From: Leidyana gryllorum EB-2025a
Taxonomy: Eukaryota; Apicomplexa
Assembly (NCBI GenBank): GCA_048772705.1
Contig: JBLWGC010000092.1
Location: 62,001-126,000, forward strand
Direction of reading: 5' to 3'
Length of the DNA: 64,000 nucleotides
Position numbers and translations under genes: made by a program. Shown one piece after another: positions 32,611 to 41,130 of the stretch (position 1 is its first letter; every line of letters starts with the position of its first letter). Under the pieces are notes generated by a model. It made no database searches. It saw only the letters and a list, made by a program, of their open reading frames with translations, and was not told where the DNA came from.

Positions 32611-32889
32611 GATTGAATTACGCAAAACACGACGATAGTTAGCCGCCCCCAAACCCGACATCATAACAGAAATTAAGTTCTCTCACTCACTGAGTGTCGT
32701 TCACTCACTGAGTGTCGCTCACTCACTCACTCACTCACTCTCCGCACAAAAGTTGTCGCAGCAGAGACTCTCTATCTCTCCCAAAGATCGATCTGAGTCT
32801 ATCGATTTTCCGTATATTTGTTTGTTGAGTGATTCTTTCCGCGAGTGGCATTCAAAAAACTTTTCTCGTTTGATTCAGATTATCTCATA
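32611..32889. other. Spacer A-B with TCAC repeats
   Basis: Intergenic sequence between unassigned genes A and B. From about 32681 to 32741 it is built of CACT/TCAC repeats including two copies of CACTCACTGAGTGTCG. The hexamer pair CACTCA/TGAGTG is self-complementary and could form small hairpins. Confidence 0.6.
32681..32741. repeat. TCAC tetranucleotide repeat
   Basis: Imperfect (CACT)n array with internal TGAGTG interruptions, in the leader of unassigned gene B. Confidence 0.85.
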
Positions 32890-32893
32890 ATGA
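32880..32893. repeat. Inverted repeat, left arm
   Basis: TTATCTCATAATGA, which contains the start codon of unassigned gene B (ATG 32890). Its exact reverse complement lies at 34246-34259, directly after that gene's stop codon. Confidence 0.9.
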
Positions 32894-34245
32894 AGCAGTT
32901 GCGCATTTCTCAGGCGACTATCGGCGATTCCAATGCGACTCGGGTCTTTTTGGTGGGGTTGACTCAGACTATGCCGGCAGCAGAATACGCCGCCACCGTA
33001 GATAACACTGTTGTATCCTTGAGCGAGACGCCGTCTGCCCGGCCCGGTTCGCTGGCAGAGTCTATCGCCAAGGCTCGCAGGGCGATGCTCAACAATAGTC
33101 TCCAGGCGCCATCGATCCCCTGGGACACCCATCCCTTGAAATGCGGCCAGCCAGTGACGGCTATGGGGTCGACCGACTGGAAGCTCTTTCCCACAGACGC
33201 TGTGGAGCAACTCCAGGAGGCGGCCAAGGAGGCGGTAAAGAAGGCTCTGAGATTCCGGGTGGAAATGAATGTAAACGAGTTGGATACCAATAATAAGAGA
33301 CCCGCGGAGACGGCACAAAACGCGGCGTCCGTTCTCAACTTGGACGAGTTGGTGACCAAACCCGAAGACGAAAGAGTGCCATTCGACGAGCTGTCGACTG
33401 CTTCGACTCTGTCGCTGAGCGACTTTGACAACCAAACCGCGCTCGACACGTCGGCGGATAGCGGGGTTGACGGGGACTTGTGCTGCAAGGATGAGGAGCC
33501 CAACAGTCCCTTCGAGTCGTCCAACAGTCCCTTCGAGTCGTCACCAGCCAAAGGAGGCAAAGCCACTTTGAAGCCGGAAGACGTGTGCAAAATTATCGCA
33601 ACCCCGGTGTACAGCCCAGGAGAGACTGACAAAGTGATCGGATCGAAGTGCCTTTTTGAGGTCAGCCCGATGAGTGGAAAGGGCCGAGTCGAGTCAGTGG
33701 TTTGTGAGTTCAGCCGCCAATTGCTTGTAGAAGGAGAGACATACGCCGTTGGCCAAGTTGTCAACACCACCACCGGCCGGAAGAGCTTCACGTTCGCGTG
33801 GCCCCTCGTGACTAACAGATTGCCGCCCTGGGATGTGTTGGCTGATTTGGTCTCGGACAACGAATCGTACGGCGCGAACGAATTGTTTGTGTGCCACCAC
33901 AGAGGGGTGCTGTGCCGCATCGACGAATCGAATAGATATCGGGCATGCGGTGACGATCCGAAAAACGCCTTTGAAGAGGAGCAATCCAAACAGCTCGAAG
34001 GGACGTGCCGAAGACTTCTCAGACTTCTCTCCACTCCGCCTAAGCCGACAGTGGCGACAAACCGACCCCCCTTTGTCAGATCACGCAAGGGCGACAGAGT
34101 GAGAAATTTGGTCGCGCAGCACGAAATGTTCTGTGCAAAGGCCAGCGCTCCACCTCCTCCATCCAACCCCAAAATTGAGGTTGGAAAGTCTGTGAGCCAA
34201 TTGCTCAAGAAAGGGGGGTGGGCACCCTTTGGAAACCGAGTTTAA
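32890..34245 (+). CDS. Unassigned single-exon protein B, 451 residues
   Basis: ATG 32890 to TAA 34243-34245. The product is hydrophilic; the middle is acidic and Ser/Asp-rich with an exact in-frame tandem duplication of 21 nt (residues NSPFESS twice). The C-terminal half alternates ordered-looking segments (CLFEVSPMSGKGRVESVVC, TFAWPLV) with a basic region (RSRKGDRVRNL). No known domain was recognised. The frame is open a further 15 codons upstream without ATG. Both ends lie in the arms of a 14-bp inverted repeat. An AATAAA at about 34370 may be its polyadenylation signal. Confidence 0.7.
   Translation: MKQLRISQATIGDSNATRVFLVGLTQTMPAAEYAATVDNTVVSLSETPSARPGSLAESIAKARRAMLNNSLQAPSIPWDTHPLKCGQPVTAMGSTDWKLFPTDAVEQLQEAAKEAVKKALRFRVEMNVNELDTNNKRPAETAQNAASVLNLDELVTKPEDERVPFDELSTASTLSLSDFDNQTALDTSADSGVDGDLCCKDEEPNSPFESSNSPFESSPAKGGKATLKPEDVCKIIATPVYSPGETDKVIGSKCLFEVSPMSGKGRVESVVCEFSRQLLVEGETYAVGQVVNTTTGRKSFTFAWPLVTNRLPPWDVLADLVSDNESYGANELFVCHHRGVLCRIDESNRYRACGDDPKNAFEEEQSKQLEGTCRRLLRLLSTPPKPTVATNRPPFVRSRKGDRVRNLVAQHEMFCAKASAPPPPSNPKIEVGKSVSQLLKKGGWAPFGNRV
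33501..33542 (+). repeat. 21-nt perfect tandem duplication in gene B
   Basis: Two identical 21-nt units (33501-33521 and 33522-33542) encode the heptad NSPFESS twice. Perfect identity implies a recent slip or a conserved phosphorylation-type motif pair. Confidence 0.9.
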
Positions 34246-34259
34246 TCATTATGAGATAA
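34246..34259. repeat. Inverted repeat, right arm
   Basis: TCATTATGAGATAA, exact reverse complement of 32880-32893, starting at the base after the stop codon of unassigned gene B. Confidence 0.9.
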
Positions 34260-34328
34260 CCAAACGGTTTGATCCGTTTAATTAATTATTTACATTTGTG
34301 ATATTTGAGCAAATCACAAACAGACGCA

Positions 34329-34352
34329 CGCACGAACGAACGAACGAACGAA
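34329..34352. repeat. GAAC tetranucleotide repeat
   Basis: About five copies of GAAC preceded by GCAC units, in the 3' region of unassigned gene B. Confidence 0.8.
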
Positions 34353-35071
34353 TAGACACACAATTAGACCAATAAAGACTGTCGGACGATACGTCCTCCA
34401 CAAAGTTGTCGCAAAGACAATTGCGGCTGGCCACTGCACCATCTAGTAAAAGGCGAGACGGTGATAAGCTATGGCCAACCGGTCTGTTTGCACAAAGAAA
34501 TCAATGCTTTTGCAATTAAAAGACACAACAAATGGGGTTTACCAAAGACGAGACGTCTCCCGCGACCCGACCGTAATTTAGGAAACTCAGAACTGGTCGA
34601 CGAGGCCCCAGGAGACCCCAGGAAACGCCACGTTAATGATCCGAGGGGTGGAGCCACATTTTGTGGAAAGTGGACGAGGACGCGGGGACGCAGCGGTGTC
34701 CGTTCAGCTGCGCGAAACCCGAGGAGACGCGCCGCTCTCTGCAAAAGGTGGACGAGATTCGACTCGACACTGACAAATTGACTGACACAGAGTAACTGGC
34801 GGTGTCAATCAGCTCCAATGCCTCGCGACCTTTGATCGAGACGCGCGCTATTAGAGGGCTAAAGGTGAGATTTCGGTTTGGGAGTTTCCACCACCTTATT
34901 TGTGGCAGTCGATGGCTATTGGGTGAATCTAAGACTGCGATACTTTTCCGTAACTCTTTCTTCGGGTCCTATTTTATGTCATTCCAATGAGTGGATGAAT
35001 CGTATAAAAAGTGGCAAGTTTGGGCAAAATTCCTTTTGTGAATCCATTCTTATTAACTTTCAGTATCTGCG

Positions 35072-36664
35072 ATGCGCGTTGTCTTCGTGGAATTGAGTCG
35101 CCAATGTGCCGCCTGGTCTCATTGGGCCACGTCTCTGGCCTCTCTTACGTTCGCATGCCCCATCGAGTTGAAGAGCGTCCGGATGCCGGCCCCCGCCTAC
35201 GTGGAGGACAAGAAGATGAAGGCCGACGATCTGAGTCAGCTGATGTCCTCGCGGGCATTCCGACAGCGATTCTTCCGCGTATTGGGGCTGAACGTTGAGG
35301 ATGACTCCCCGGGCAGCAACAATTTCATGATCGAGAATATTCCCAAAGAAAGCTATGCACGGCACGGCTGTGGAGGGCTGACTCCGAAGCTGAAGAAAAT
35401 CTTTCAGACTGGAGAGGAGGTGGCGGTGGTGAAACATCTGACCGCCGACATTGTTCAGTCGGTTAGAGACGCCTGGTCAGATTTGTATCGCCAGGCGGTT
35501 GCCGAGCGACAAGTGGATCCGCGAAACCGGGTCGACTTCAATAAGCTTCTGCAGGCCAAATTGATCGCTAAGAACAAAGTTGAGATCACTGGGGCCCTTC
35601 TGAAACACCCGATGGAGGCGGTGATGGTTTTCCCCAAAACATTGACCGATCTTCCGGTGATCAACTTTTACTCCGTCAAGTCGAGATTGATTGGGTCCAA
35701 ACGCCGACTGGGATTCGTCTACGATGTGGCCACTGGCACAGTGTACCGCGTCTCCAAAGGCAAAGCGGGCGTTGTGAAAGCCCCGATGGGCGAGAAACTC
35801 ACCAAAGATCAGTCCTTGGCCCAATGCGCCGATCTGATCGCCGGCAGAGACCGCTCGGTTGTGAACAGAGACGCTCTGATCAAGAAGATTCTGCCGCTGC
35901 TCAAAGTGGTCCAGACGGACCTGAGACCCCGAACCATCAGTACGGTGCGCTGGGCTCCAACCGAATATGAGCAGTGCTTACCGCCGCCGCCCACCGAACA
36001 GCCGGAAACGGGACACGTAAGCCTCGAATCGATTGGCGAGTCTTCCACAGATCATGACGAGCCACTCTGGAACGCAAGAGTCATTCGTTTCGATCACATT
36101 GGAGAGTCTTCCACTGACGATGGCGTCTCGTTTCGTGAAACTGTTTCCAGCGAGGACCCCAATCTGTTGAACGAAGCGTTGGAAATCATTCAAACTGCTT
36201 TCGATGACGAAGTATTCATCACCGCCAGCACGGACGCTCCAGATAGCGCTACCCAGCCTATTGAAGCTGGCGACGGTGAGTCAGTGGAGTTCATTCCGCA
36301 AGTTGCACATCCCATCCCCCAGGCCCAGGACGAGCCCGCAACCCCTGAAGACTCCTTCCAAACCGCCCTCGGAGATGATTTCGTCCCCGAAGGAGAGGTC
36401 GAAGAAGATGTCTTCAGAAGCTTTCCGCCATCAAACCCGCCCGCTGCTCCCGTTGGCCCATCTGAGGGTATCCAAGTGGAAGAAGCTGAACCAATTCAGG
36501 AGGAAGTTAATGAGATTGTGAATGCTGAGGCCCCTGCTGCTGTGGTCGTGGTCGAGGCGCCTGCTGCCCCCGCAGCAAAGTCGCCTTTTTCCAAGTATAA
36601 GAGCCAAGGAAGTGTCAAGCGGCGTCTGAAGAATGCGCGTATGCACTGGGCTATGGCCCACTGA
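35072..36664 (+). CDS. Unassigned single-exon protein C, 530 residues
   Basis: The first 290 residues look globular and basic (LSQLMSSRAFRQRFFRVLGL, KLLQAKLIAKNKVEITGALL, SRLIGSKRRLGFVYDVATG). The next 200 are strongly acidic, Glu/Asp/Pro/Ala-rich, with a HIGESSTD-like motif repeated twice (SIGESSTDHDE, HIGESSTDDG). The last 25 residues turn basic (KSQGSVKRRLKNARMHWA). Globular basic head, acidic disordered linker and basic tail suggest a nucleic-acid or structural protein, but no family was recognised. It is single-exon and co-oriented with genes A, B, D and E. The start could also be the later Met of RMPAPAYVEDKK. Confidence 0.7.
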   Translation: MRVVFVELSRQCAAWSHWATSLASLTFACPIELKSVRMPAPAYVEDKKMKADDLSQLMSSRAFRQRFFRVLGLNVEDDSPGSNNFMIENIPKESYARHGCGGLTPKLKKIFQTGEEVAVVKHLTADIVQSVRDAWSDLYRQAVAERQVDPRNRVDFNKLLQAKLIAKNKVEITGALLKHPMEAVMVFPKTLTDLPVINFYSVKSRLIGSKRRLGFVYDVATGTVYRVSKGKAGVVKAPMGEKLTKDQSLAQCADLIAGRDRSVVNRDALIKKILPLLKVVQTDLRPRTISTVRWAPTEYEQCLPPPPTEQPETGHVSLESIGESSTDHDEPLWNARVIRFDHIGESSTDDGVSFRETVSSEDPNLLNEALEIIQTAFDDEVFITASTDAPDSATQPIEAGDGESVEFIPQVAHPIPQAQDEPATPEDSFQTALGDDFVPEGEVEEDVFRSFPPSNPPAAPVGPSEGIQVEEAEPIQEEVNEIVNAEAPAAVVVVEAPAAPAAKSPFSKYKSQGSVKRRLKNARMHWAMAH

Positions 36665-36706
36665 TCGGGCTCGAGTGGAAATTTTTTTTCGCGGGGTCTT
36701 CGACAT

Positions 36707-37144
36707 ATGCGGCCACCACGAAGCGAGACTCTGGGTGGAGGACTGATACCATCGACCGATTTGATTATCGGTCTGTGGAATCAGTGCTGTTGTTGCAGCC
36801 ACTCGGAGGATTACTACGGGCACACCACCACCACTACGGTGGTGGTCGATCATCACCGTCCTCGGCCTCGGCGGCGAGTGATCCGGCGTCCACGTCAAGT
36901 TGTGAAGAATAATATACATTATATCCATTCCTCGCCGCCGCCACCGCCCCCACCGGCGCCCGAGCAACCCCAGATACAAAACAACATCAATGTTGGACCG
37001 GTAGCGCCCGCACCGGCGCCTCAAGTGACAAACGTAATCTATCAACCGCCCACTTATTACCAACATTTGGCACCTGTCGTACATTATATTCATAATTTTC
37101 CGGCTGTGCATTATCCATCCACCACTACCATTGTGCATTACTGA
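36707..37144 (+). CDS. Unassigned protein D, Pro/His/Tyr-rich, 145 residues
   Basis: Starts 43 bp after gene C. A short Cys run (CCCCSH) and poly-Thr/Val precede a basic patch (RPRPRRRVIRRPRQ), then a Pro run and repeated HYIH/VHY motifs (NNIHYIHSS, VVHYIHNFP, AVHYPSTTTIVHY). Composition resembles structural or adhesive repeat proteins. An AATAAA follows at about 37178. Coding status rests on composition and gene-C-like spacing, since low-complexity frames can stay open by chance. Confidence 0.5.
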   Translation: MRPPRSETLGGGLIPSTDLIIGLWNQCCCCSHSEDYYGHTTTTTVVVDHHRPRPRRRVIRRPRQVVKNNIHYIHSSPPPPPPPAPEQPQIQNNINVGPVAPAPAPQVTNVIYQPPTYYQHLAPVVHYIHNFPAVHYPSTTTIVHY

Positions 37145-37451
37145 AAAGAGCAATGCGCGTTTCGATTAACGAACTAAATAAATCGATCAAATATCTAACT
37201 ATAATCACTCTTGAGGTCGAGACTTTATATGCGTCCCGATAAAAAACAAAGTAAACTCACTCATTGTGTATGAAAAGGTATCTGCTCTGCTGCTGAGGCG
37301 AGGCTTACGGGTTCGGTCAATTGGCTGCCGACCCATCGGGAAGAAGTGATTGTGTGTCTCCGCGCGGACGTGTGCTTCAATATGCATCGAGCTGTTGGTG
37401 TTACTTACATCCTGATTTATCCTCCTCTATCAATTTTTTTTTTTGGGTACA
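37142..37451. other. Spacer between unassigned genes D and E
   Basis: 310 bp with AATAAA near 37178 and a 13-base T run at about 37434-37446, immediately before the start of gene E. Confidence 0.5.
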
Positions 37452-38333
37452 ATGCTGGTCCAAGCGTTCGTCAACGCTTTCATCCCACCTGTCAATGGCG
37501 GATACGCTGCCCAGCCACCGATGCCCAATATGATGCCGGAGGTTATGAATCAATTTGGTGCCTTGGGTGCTGGCGGCCTAAAAACCTCTGCCGGTTTCCA
37601 ACAACAAATCGCGGGCTCCATGGGATATGGTATAATGCAACAAGGTGTTCCCCATCAGCCAATGCCCCAACCACCCGCTACGGTTCAAAGTGCTTTGGCT
37701 ATGGGCCTGGGTGCTGCTGGGCAGGTCCAACAGGCAGCCCCTATGGCTGTCCCTGCGGCTTTCGGTCCGGTTGCCCCGGCTGCGCCCCTAATGGCAATGG
37801 GCGGTGTTGCTCAGTTCCAGCAGGCTGCGGCGCAGCAACATCTCGTTGCTGCTGCCCCTGCAGGGCTCCCCCAATTCGCCCTTCTGTATCAACCGGGCGC
37901 TGTTCAGTATCAAGTGGGACCCGCTGCTTCCCTGGACGCGAGGGGAGAGCACGAGAAAACAAAGGCCCGCATCTGGAGTTGGTTGGGCGCCCAGCCACAA
38001 GGGGCTGCCCAGATTCCGGCCATGTTCGGGAGCGAAGCGGAAGCGCTGGCCTGGGGTGCTGCAGGACAGTTTGCGAAAGGTTTGGAATTTGCGATTGACC
38101 CCTCAAGTAAGAGAGCACAGGTTGCAGATGCGATGGCTAAGAAGATTGAAGATCAGAGAGCCTTTTTCAAGCAGAATCAAACTATTAAAGGACTTCAGCA
38201 ACAGCTTCTGGCCATGCAACAACGAGAAGCAATGGCCAGGATGATAATGGCCCAACAACAACAGCCCCCAACGCAGAGGAGATCGCGACGAGAGGAGTCT
38301 GACTATTCCAGCTCCAGTTCGTCGTCAGATTAG
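37452..38333 (+). CDS. Unassigned protein E, Gln/Ala/Pro/Met-rich with SR tail, 293 residues
   Basis: Residues 1-160 are Ala/Pro/Gln/Met-rich (MAMGGVAQFQQAAAQQHL and similar). Residues about 165-270 look helical and charged (GEHEKTKARIWSWLGAQ, AQVADAMAKKIEDQRAFFKQ, then a Gln-rich coiled coil LQQQLLAMQQREAMARM). The end is RRSRREESDYSSSSSSSD. The layout of prion-like head, coiled coil and SR tail is typical of RNA-granule or spliceosome-associated proteins. No family is recognised. It is the last of the five co-oriented intronless genes and lies 75 bp before histone H2B. Confidence 0.65.
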   Translation: MLVQAFVNAFIPPVNGGYAAQPPMPNMMPEVMNQFGALGAGGLKTSAGFQQQIAGSMGYGIMQQGVPHQPMPQPPATVQSALAMGLGAAGQVQQAAPMAVPAAFGPVAPAAPLMAMGGVAQFQQAAAQQHLVAAAPAGLPQFALLYQPGAVQYQVGPAASLDARGEHEKTKARIWSWLGAQPQGAAQIPAMFGSEAEALAWGAAGQFAKGLEFAIDPSSKRAQVADAMAKKIEDQRAFFKQNQTIKGLQQQLLAMQQREAMARMIMAQQQQPPTQRRSRREESDYSSSSSSSD

Positions 38334-38408
38334 ACTGCTCAAGTGTCTGTATAGGATTTCCTCGTACGCAAGTAGAATTATTTTTTTGATCAGTCTTTCA
38401 CACCCAAC

Positions 38409-38789
38409 ATGTCCGGCAAAGCGGGCGTAGCCCAAAAGCAGCAAGCTGCTAAGAAGACTGCTAATAAGGGATTGACTCATGACCGTAGAAAGAGGAAGCG
38501 CCGTGGAGAGACCTTTGCACTGTATATTTACAAAGTATTGAAGCAGGTACAACCCAAGATGGGTGTGAGCAAGAAATCCATGGCCATTATGAACTCATTC
38601 ATCAACGATGTCCTCGAGCGACTTGCGAATGAGTCTATTCGCCTTATCCTCATCAACAAGAAACGCACTCTCAGCAGCCGCGAGATACAGACAGCTGTCA
38701 GACTTCTGCTTCCAGGAGAGCTCGCCAAACACGCCGCAGCCGAAGGAAACAAAGCCGTGGAGAAATACAAAAATAGGGGAACCGCTTAG
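38409..38789 (+). CDS. H2B: Histone H2B
   Basis: Single exon, 126 residues. After a Lys/Ala-rich tail ([15 protein letters not shown]) the fold runs [39 protein letters not shown], then [27 protein letters not shown]. It is divergent in the second histone helix ([13 protein letters not shown] where most H2Bs have GEASRLAHYNKR-like sequence). The end [13 protein letters not shown] keeps the lysine that is ubiquitinated in other H2Bs. It could be a variant H2B. No metazoan-type histone stem-loop is evident after the stop. Confidence 0.95.
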   Translation: MSGKAGVAQKQQAAKKTANKGLTHDRRKRKRRGETFALYIYKVLKQVQPKMGVSKKSMAIMNSFINDVLERLANESIRLILINKKRTLSSREIQTAVRLLLPGELAKHAAAEGNKAVEKYKNRGTA

Positions 38790-38841
38790 ACGGTCGATCT
38801 TTCTTCCATCAAGATAAGGGGGGATCGCCCGATCGATCTTT

Positions 38842-41079
38842 TTATGATTGCCGTTCGGCAAAGAACCTGCCGTGCCTCAGTGCTCGAACATTACGCTCCA
38901 ATGGCTTCAAAAAAACCCGGTATACGTTAGTCTTCTTTGTTTTGGTCGCCTTTCCAGCCCACATTTGGCCCCAGTTGCCGGTAGACTTTGTAAACTTGGA
39001 CCACGCACTCTTCTCGGTGCCACTCAGACCCTTCTTCAGGGGTTTGGAAACAGCGAATCGGTCCATTTCGCCCTCCATAACGCTCAGACGATCGGCCAAC
39101 TCGCTCAGATTCCGACACTCCAAACCCTGTAGCCACTGTAATTGAGGCCACACAGTCCCCAATGCTTCCATGTCGCCCACATCGACATCCCCAATACTGC
39201 TGCCGCTCCGTACCGTTGTCAGCCGAGGCGTCACAGGGGATCGCGGTTGAGACGGGTTCAATCCAACACCCAATCCATGCGTCGGATGTGCAGGCTGAGA
39301 TTGTGCCCCCAATTTTGTTTGGCTCGGAGCCATTTCACCAGAAGAGTTGCCAACACTGCCATCTGCATCGTCTCCGTGACCGGGCCGTAATTTTCTCTCG
39401 ATATCGGAGAGATATTGCCCCATTGGCATCACGATGGTCGTGGCGAACGCAGCATTTCTTTCGAACCACTGTTGAGACCCCAAATCCAGATACGTCATCG
39501 GATCAGAGGGGGGGAGCTCAGAATTAGCCTCCAGAGCTCGCTGGGAGACAGAAATGTGGTTTCGATCACAGAGTTTGTTGTCGACTGCTCACCTGAACAA
39601 AGACTTCTTCAAAGTAGTCAATGACTTGGAGAAGCATATGTTGAGGATTAGCAGCTGCCATATAAGCCACATCACCAGCTTTCAGACACAGTGTGAGTAT
39701 ATCTCGTCGAACTTCGCTCGATTGGAGAACTTGTTGAGCATTCTTCGCCTTGGACACTTCGCCTTTATACCGCACGCGCGCCTCGTTCAACACTCTGTGA
39801 TGATCCATCATGTCAGTGGCCAAGACGAGTTGCAGAATAGTCCGTCTGAGAGCTGCAAACTGCGGAGGAGTCGCTGTCTGGAGCACATTGCACTCGTCCC
39901 TATGGTGGCGATAAAATCATCCAAGTAACGTACGTAACTCACCGTTGTACGATTTGCATCAGACTGGCCGCGTGGTACTGTTCCAAGGCGTGACGATCGC
40001 AGTAGAGCAGAGAGAGCGGGTGATCCGTCTTTCGTATGAATGCATTGTTCTTCCCCGGGTGGCCCAAGTCGTGGCCTAAGGCTGCGATCGCGAGGGCCTT
40101 TTTGTCCAAAACATTCAAATGTTGATATATACCGATAATTCGGGCCAAATGGATTGTGTGGTGCGCGACGAGTGCGGCGTGATGGGCATTGTGGTACGGA
40201 TTGTCGAAATAACGTTCGGCGAGTTCCCCCAAAAGCCTTAGTGCCTGTTGTGGGTTGTGACCATTGTGAGGTAAAATGTACTGTAAACCAATGGCTATAA
40301 AAGTCTCGCGCTGTGGGTAATCGGGGGTTTCAGCAATGGGGTAGCCTAATTCAGCAAACGCGTGTTGGCACACCAATGCTCTTCTTCTGAATTCTAAGCT
40401 ATCTATGGGACTCTCCTCAGACTTTGAGGGGCTGGGCGCCTTTGGGGAGGGGGCTCGCGAAGACTCATGGTCGTCGCCCAATAGGATTCGAAGATTCCGC
40501 AGCGATGCTTTGCTCGCTAATAAAGGGGCTTTCCGTCGGAACCCTGGAATGATAGTCTCCGCCCAGGGCGTAGTGATCAATGTTACGGCATCGACGTCAC
40601 TCTCGTCTTCTCCCATTTTTGGATTAACTGAGGAGGTCATGCGGTGCTGGTGCAGAGTGCATGTGTCATTTTGGCCAGGGCAAGTCAGGAGGTCGAACGG
40701 CTCGATCGAACTTGGCCGGCGGCGCTGCCACTCGGGCCATCTCCAATCCCCCATTCACATCCGCATTCTCATCATTCTGATCTTTAGGCTGCTGCCATTT
40801 CCGCGATCGAAACCACCGCCGACGCGCGTTTGTGCTCCCGCCGCCTGTAGACTCTATTCGGTCCGGTGACTCACACGGGAACCGCAAATTCGGAGAATAG
40901 TTTGTAGCGTATTGAGGGTTCGGGGGGGCACGCGGGGTTAACGGTACACTGTGCGCCCGCGACCGATTCTTCGGCCGACGCCGCAGCTTGAAACAACGCT
41001 GACGGCATCCGGACGGGGCACCCCGCGGGCTCTCATCGTCAATTTGCTGCACGTACTGATCAGCATCTTTCAAACACAT
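38842..41079 (-). CDS. 3',5'-cyclic-nucleotide phosphodiesterase
   Basis: Exons 40759-41079, 39943-40724, 39593-39899 and 38842-39540 (introns 34, 43 and 52 nt) encode 702 residues. The PDE HD domain is plain: NPYHNAHHAALVAHH and LGHDLGHPGKNNAF supply metal-binding His and Asp residues, LQLVLATDMMDH the third metal segment, and LKAGDVAYMAAANP the end of the pocket. It hydrolyses cAMP and/or cGMP; specificity is not readable. No membrane helices or GAF domains precede the catalytic part, only a basic Ser/Pro-rich region. The C-terminal 150 residues are Ser/Pro-rich then basic. The first exon depends on a 34-nt intron; if it is not spliced, translation could begin at 40754. Confidence 0.85.
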
Positions 41080-41130
41080 CTTTTTTCAGCAGCACCCAAC
41101 CCACAACTGCGAGGTAAACCCTAAGAGAAG

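Larger units (their letters stand above)
34246..35071. other. 826-bp spacer between unassigned genes B and C
   Basis: Contains the right arm of the 14-bp inverted repeat, an 8-bp hairpin (TTTGTGAT ... ATCACAAA, about 34290-34318), a GAAC tetranucleotide array, AATAAA at about 34370, and 12 bp (AAAGTTGTCGCA) also found in the A-B spacer. A 106-residue Arg-rich ORF at 34461-34781 has no coding look. Confidence 0.55.

Noticed and set aside
32681-32741. CRISPR-like array in the TCAC repeat
   Set aside because: Period is four bases with no spacers; a plain microsatellite.
32964-34208. 414-codon frame antisense to unassigned gene B
   Set aside because: Ser/Leu/Thr-rich translation without ordered segments; gene B frame has better composition, start context and neighbours on its strand.
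34461-34781. 106-codon Arg-rich ORF in the B-C spacer
   Set aside because: Composition follows GA/CG-rich DNA; no Met context or partner exon.
30439-38333. Calling the intronless block an integrated virus or transposon
   Set aside because: No polymerase, integrase, transposase, capsid-like protein, terminal repeats or target-site duplication could be identified.
38780-38845. Possible histone 3' stem-loop after H2B
   Set aside because: Only short GATCG palindromes are present; the canonical 6-bp stem with 4-base loop is not.
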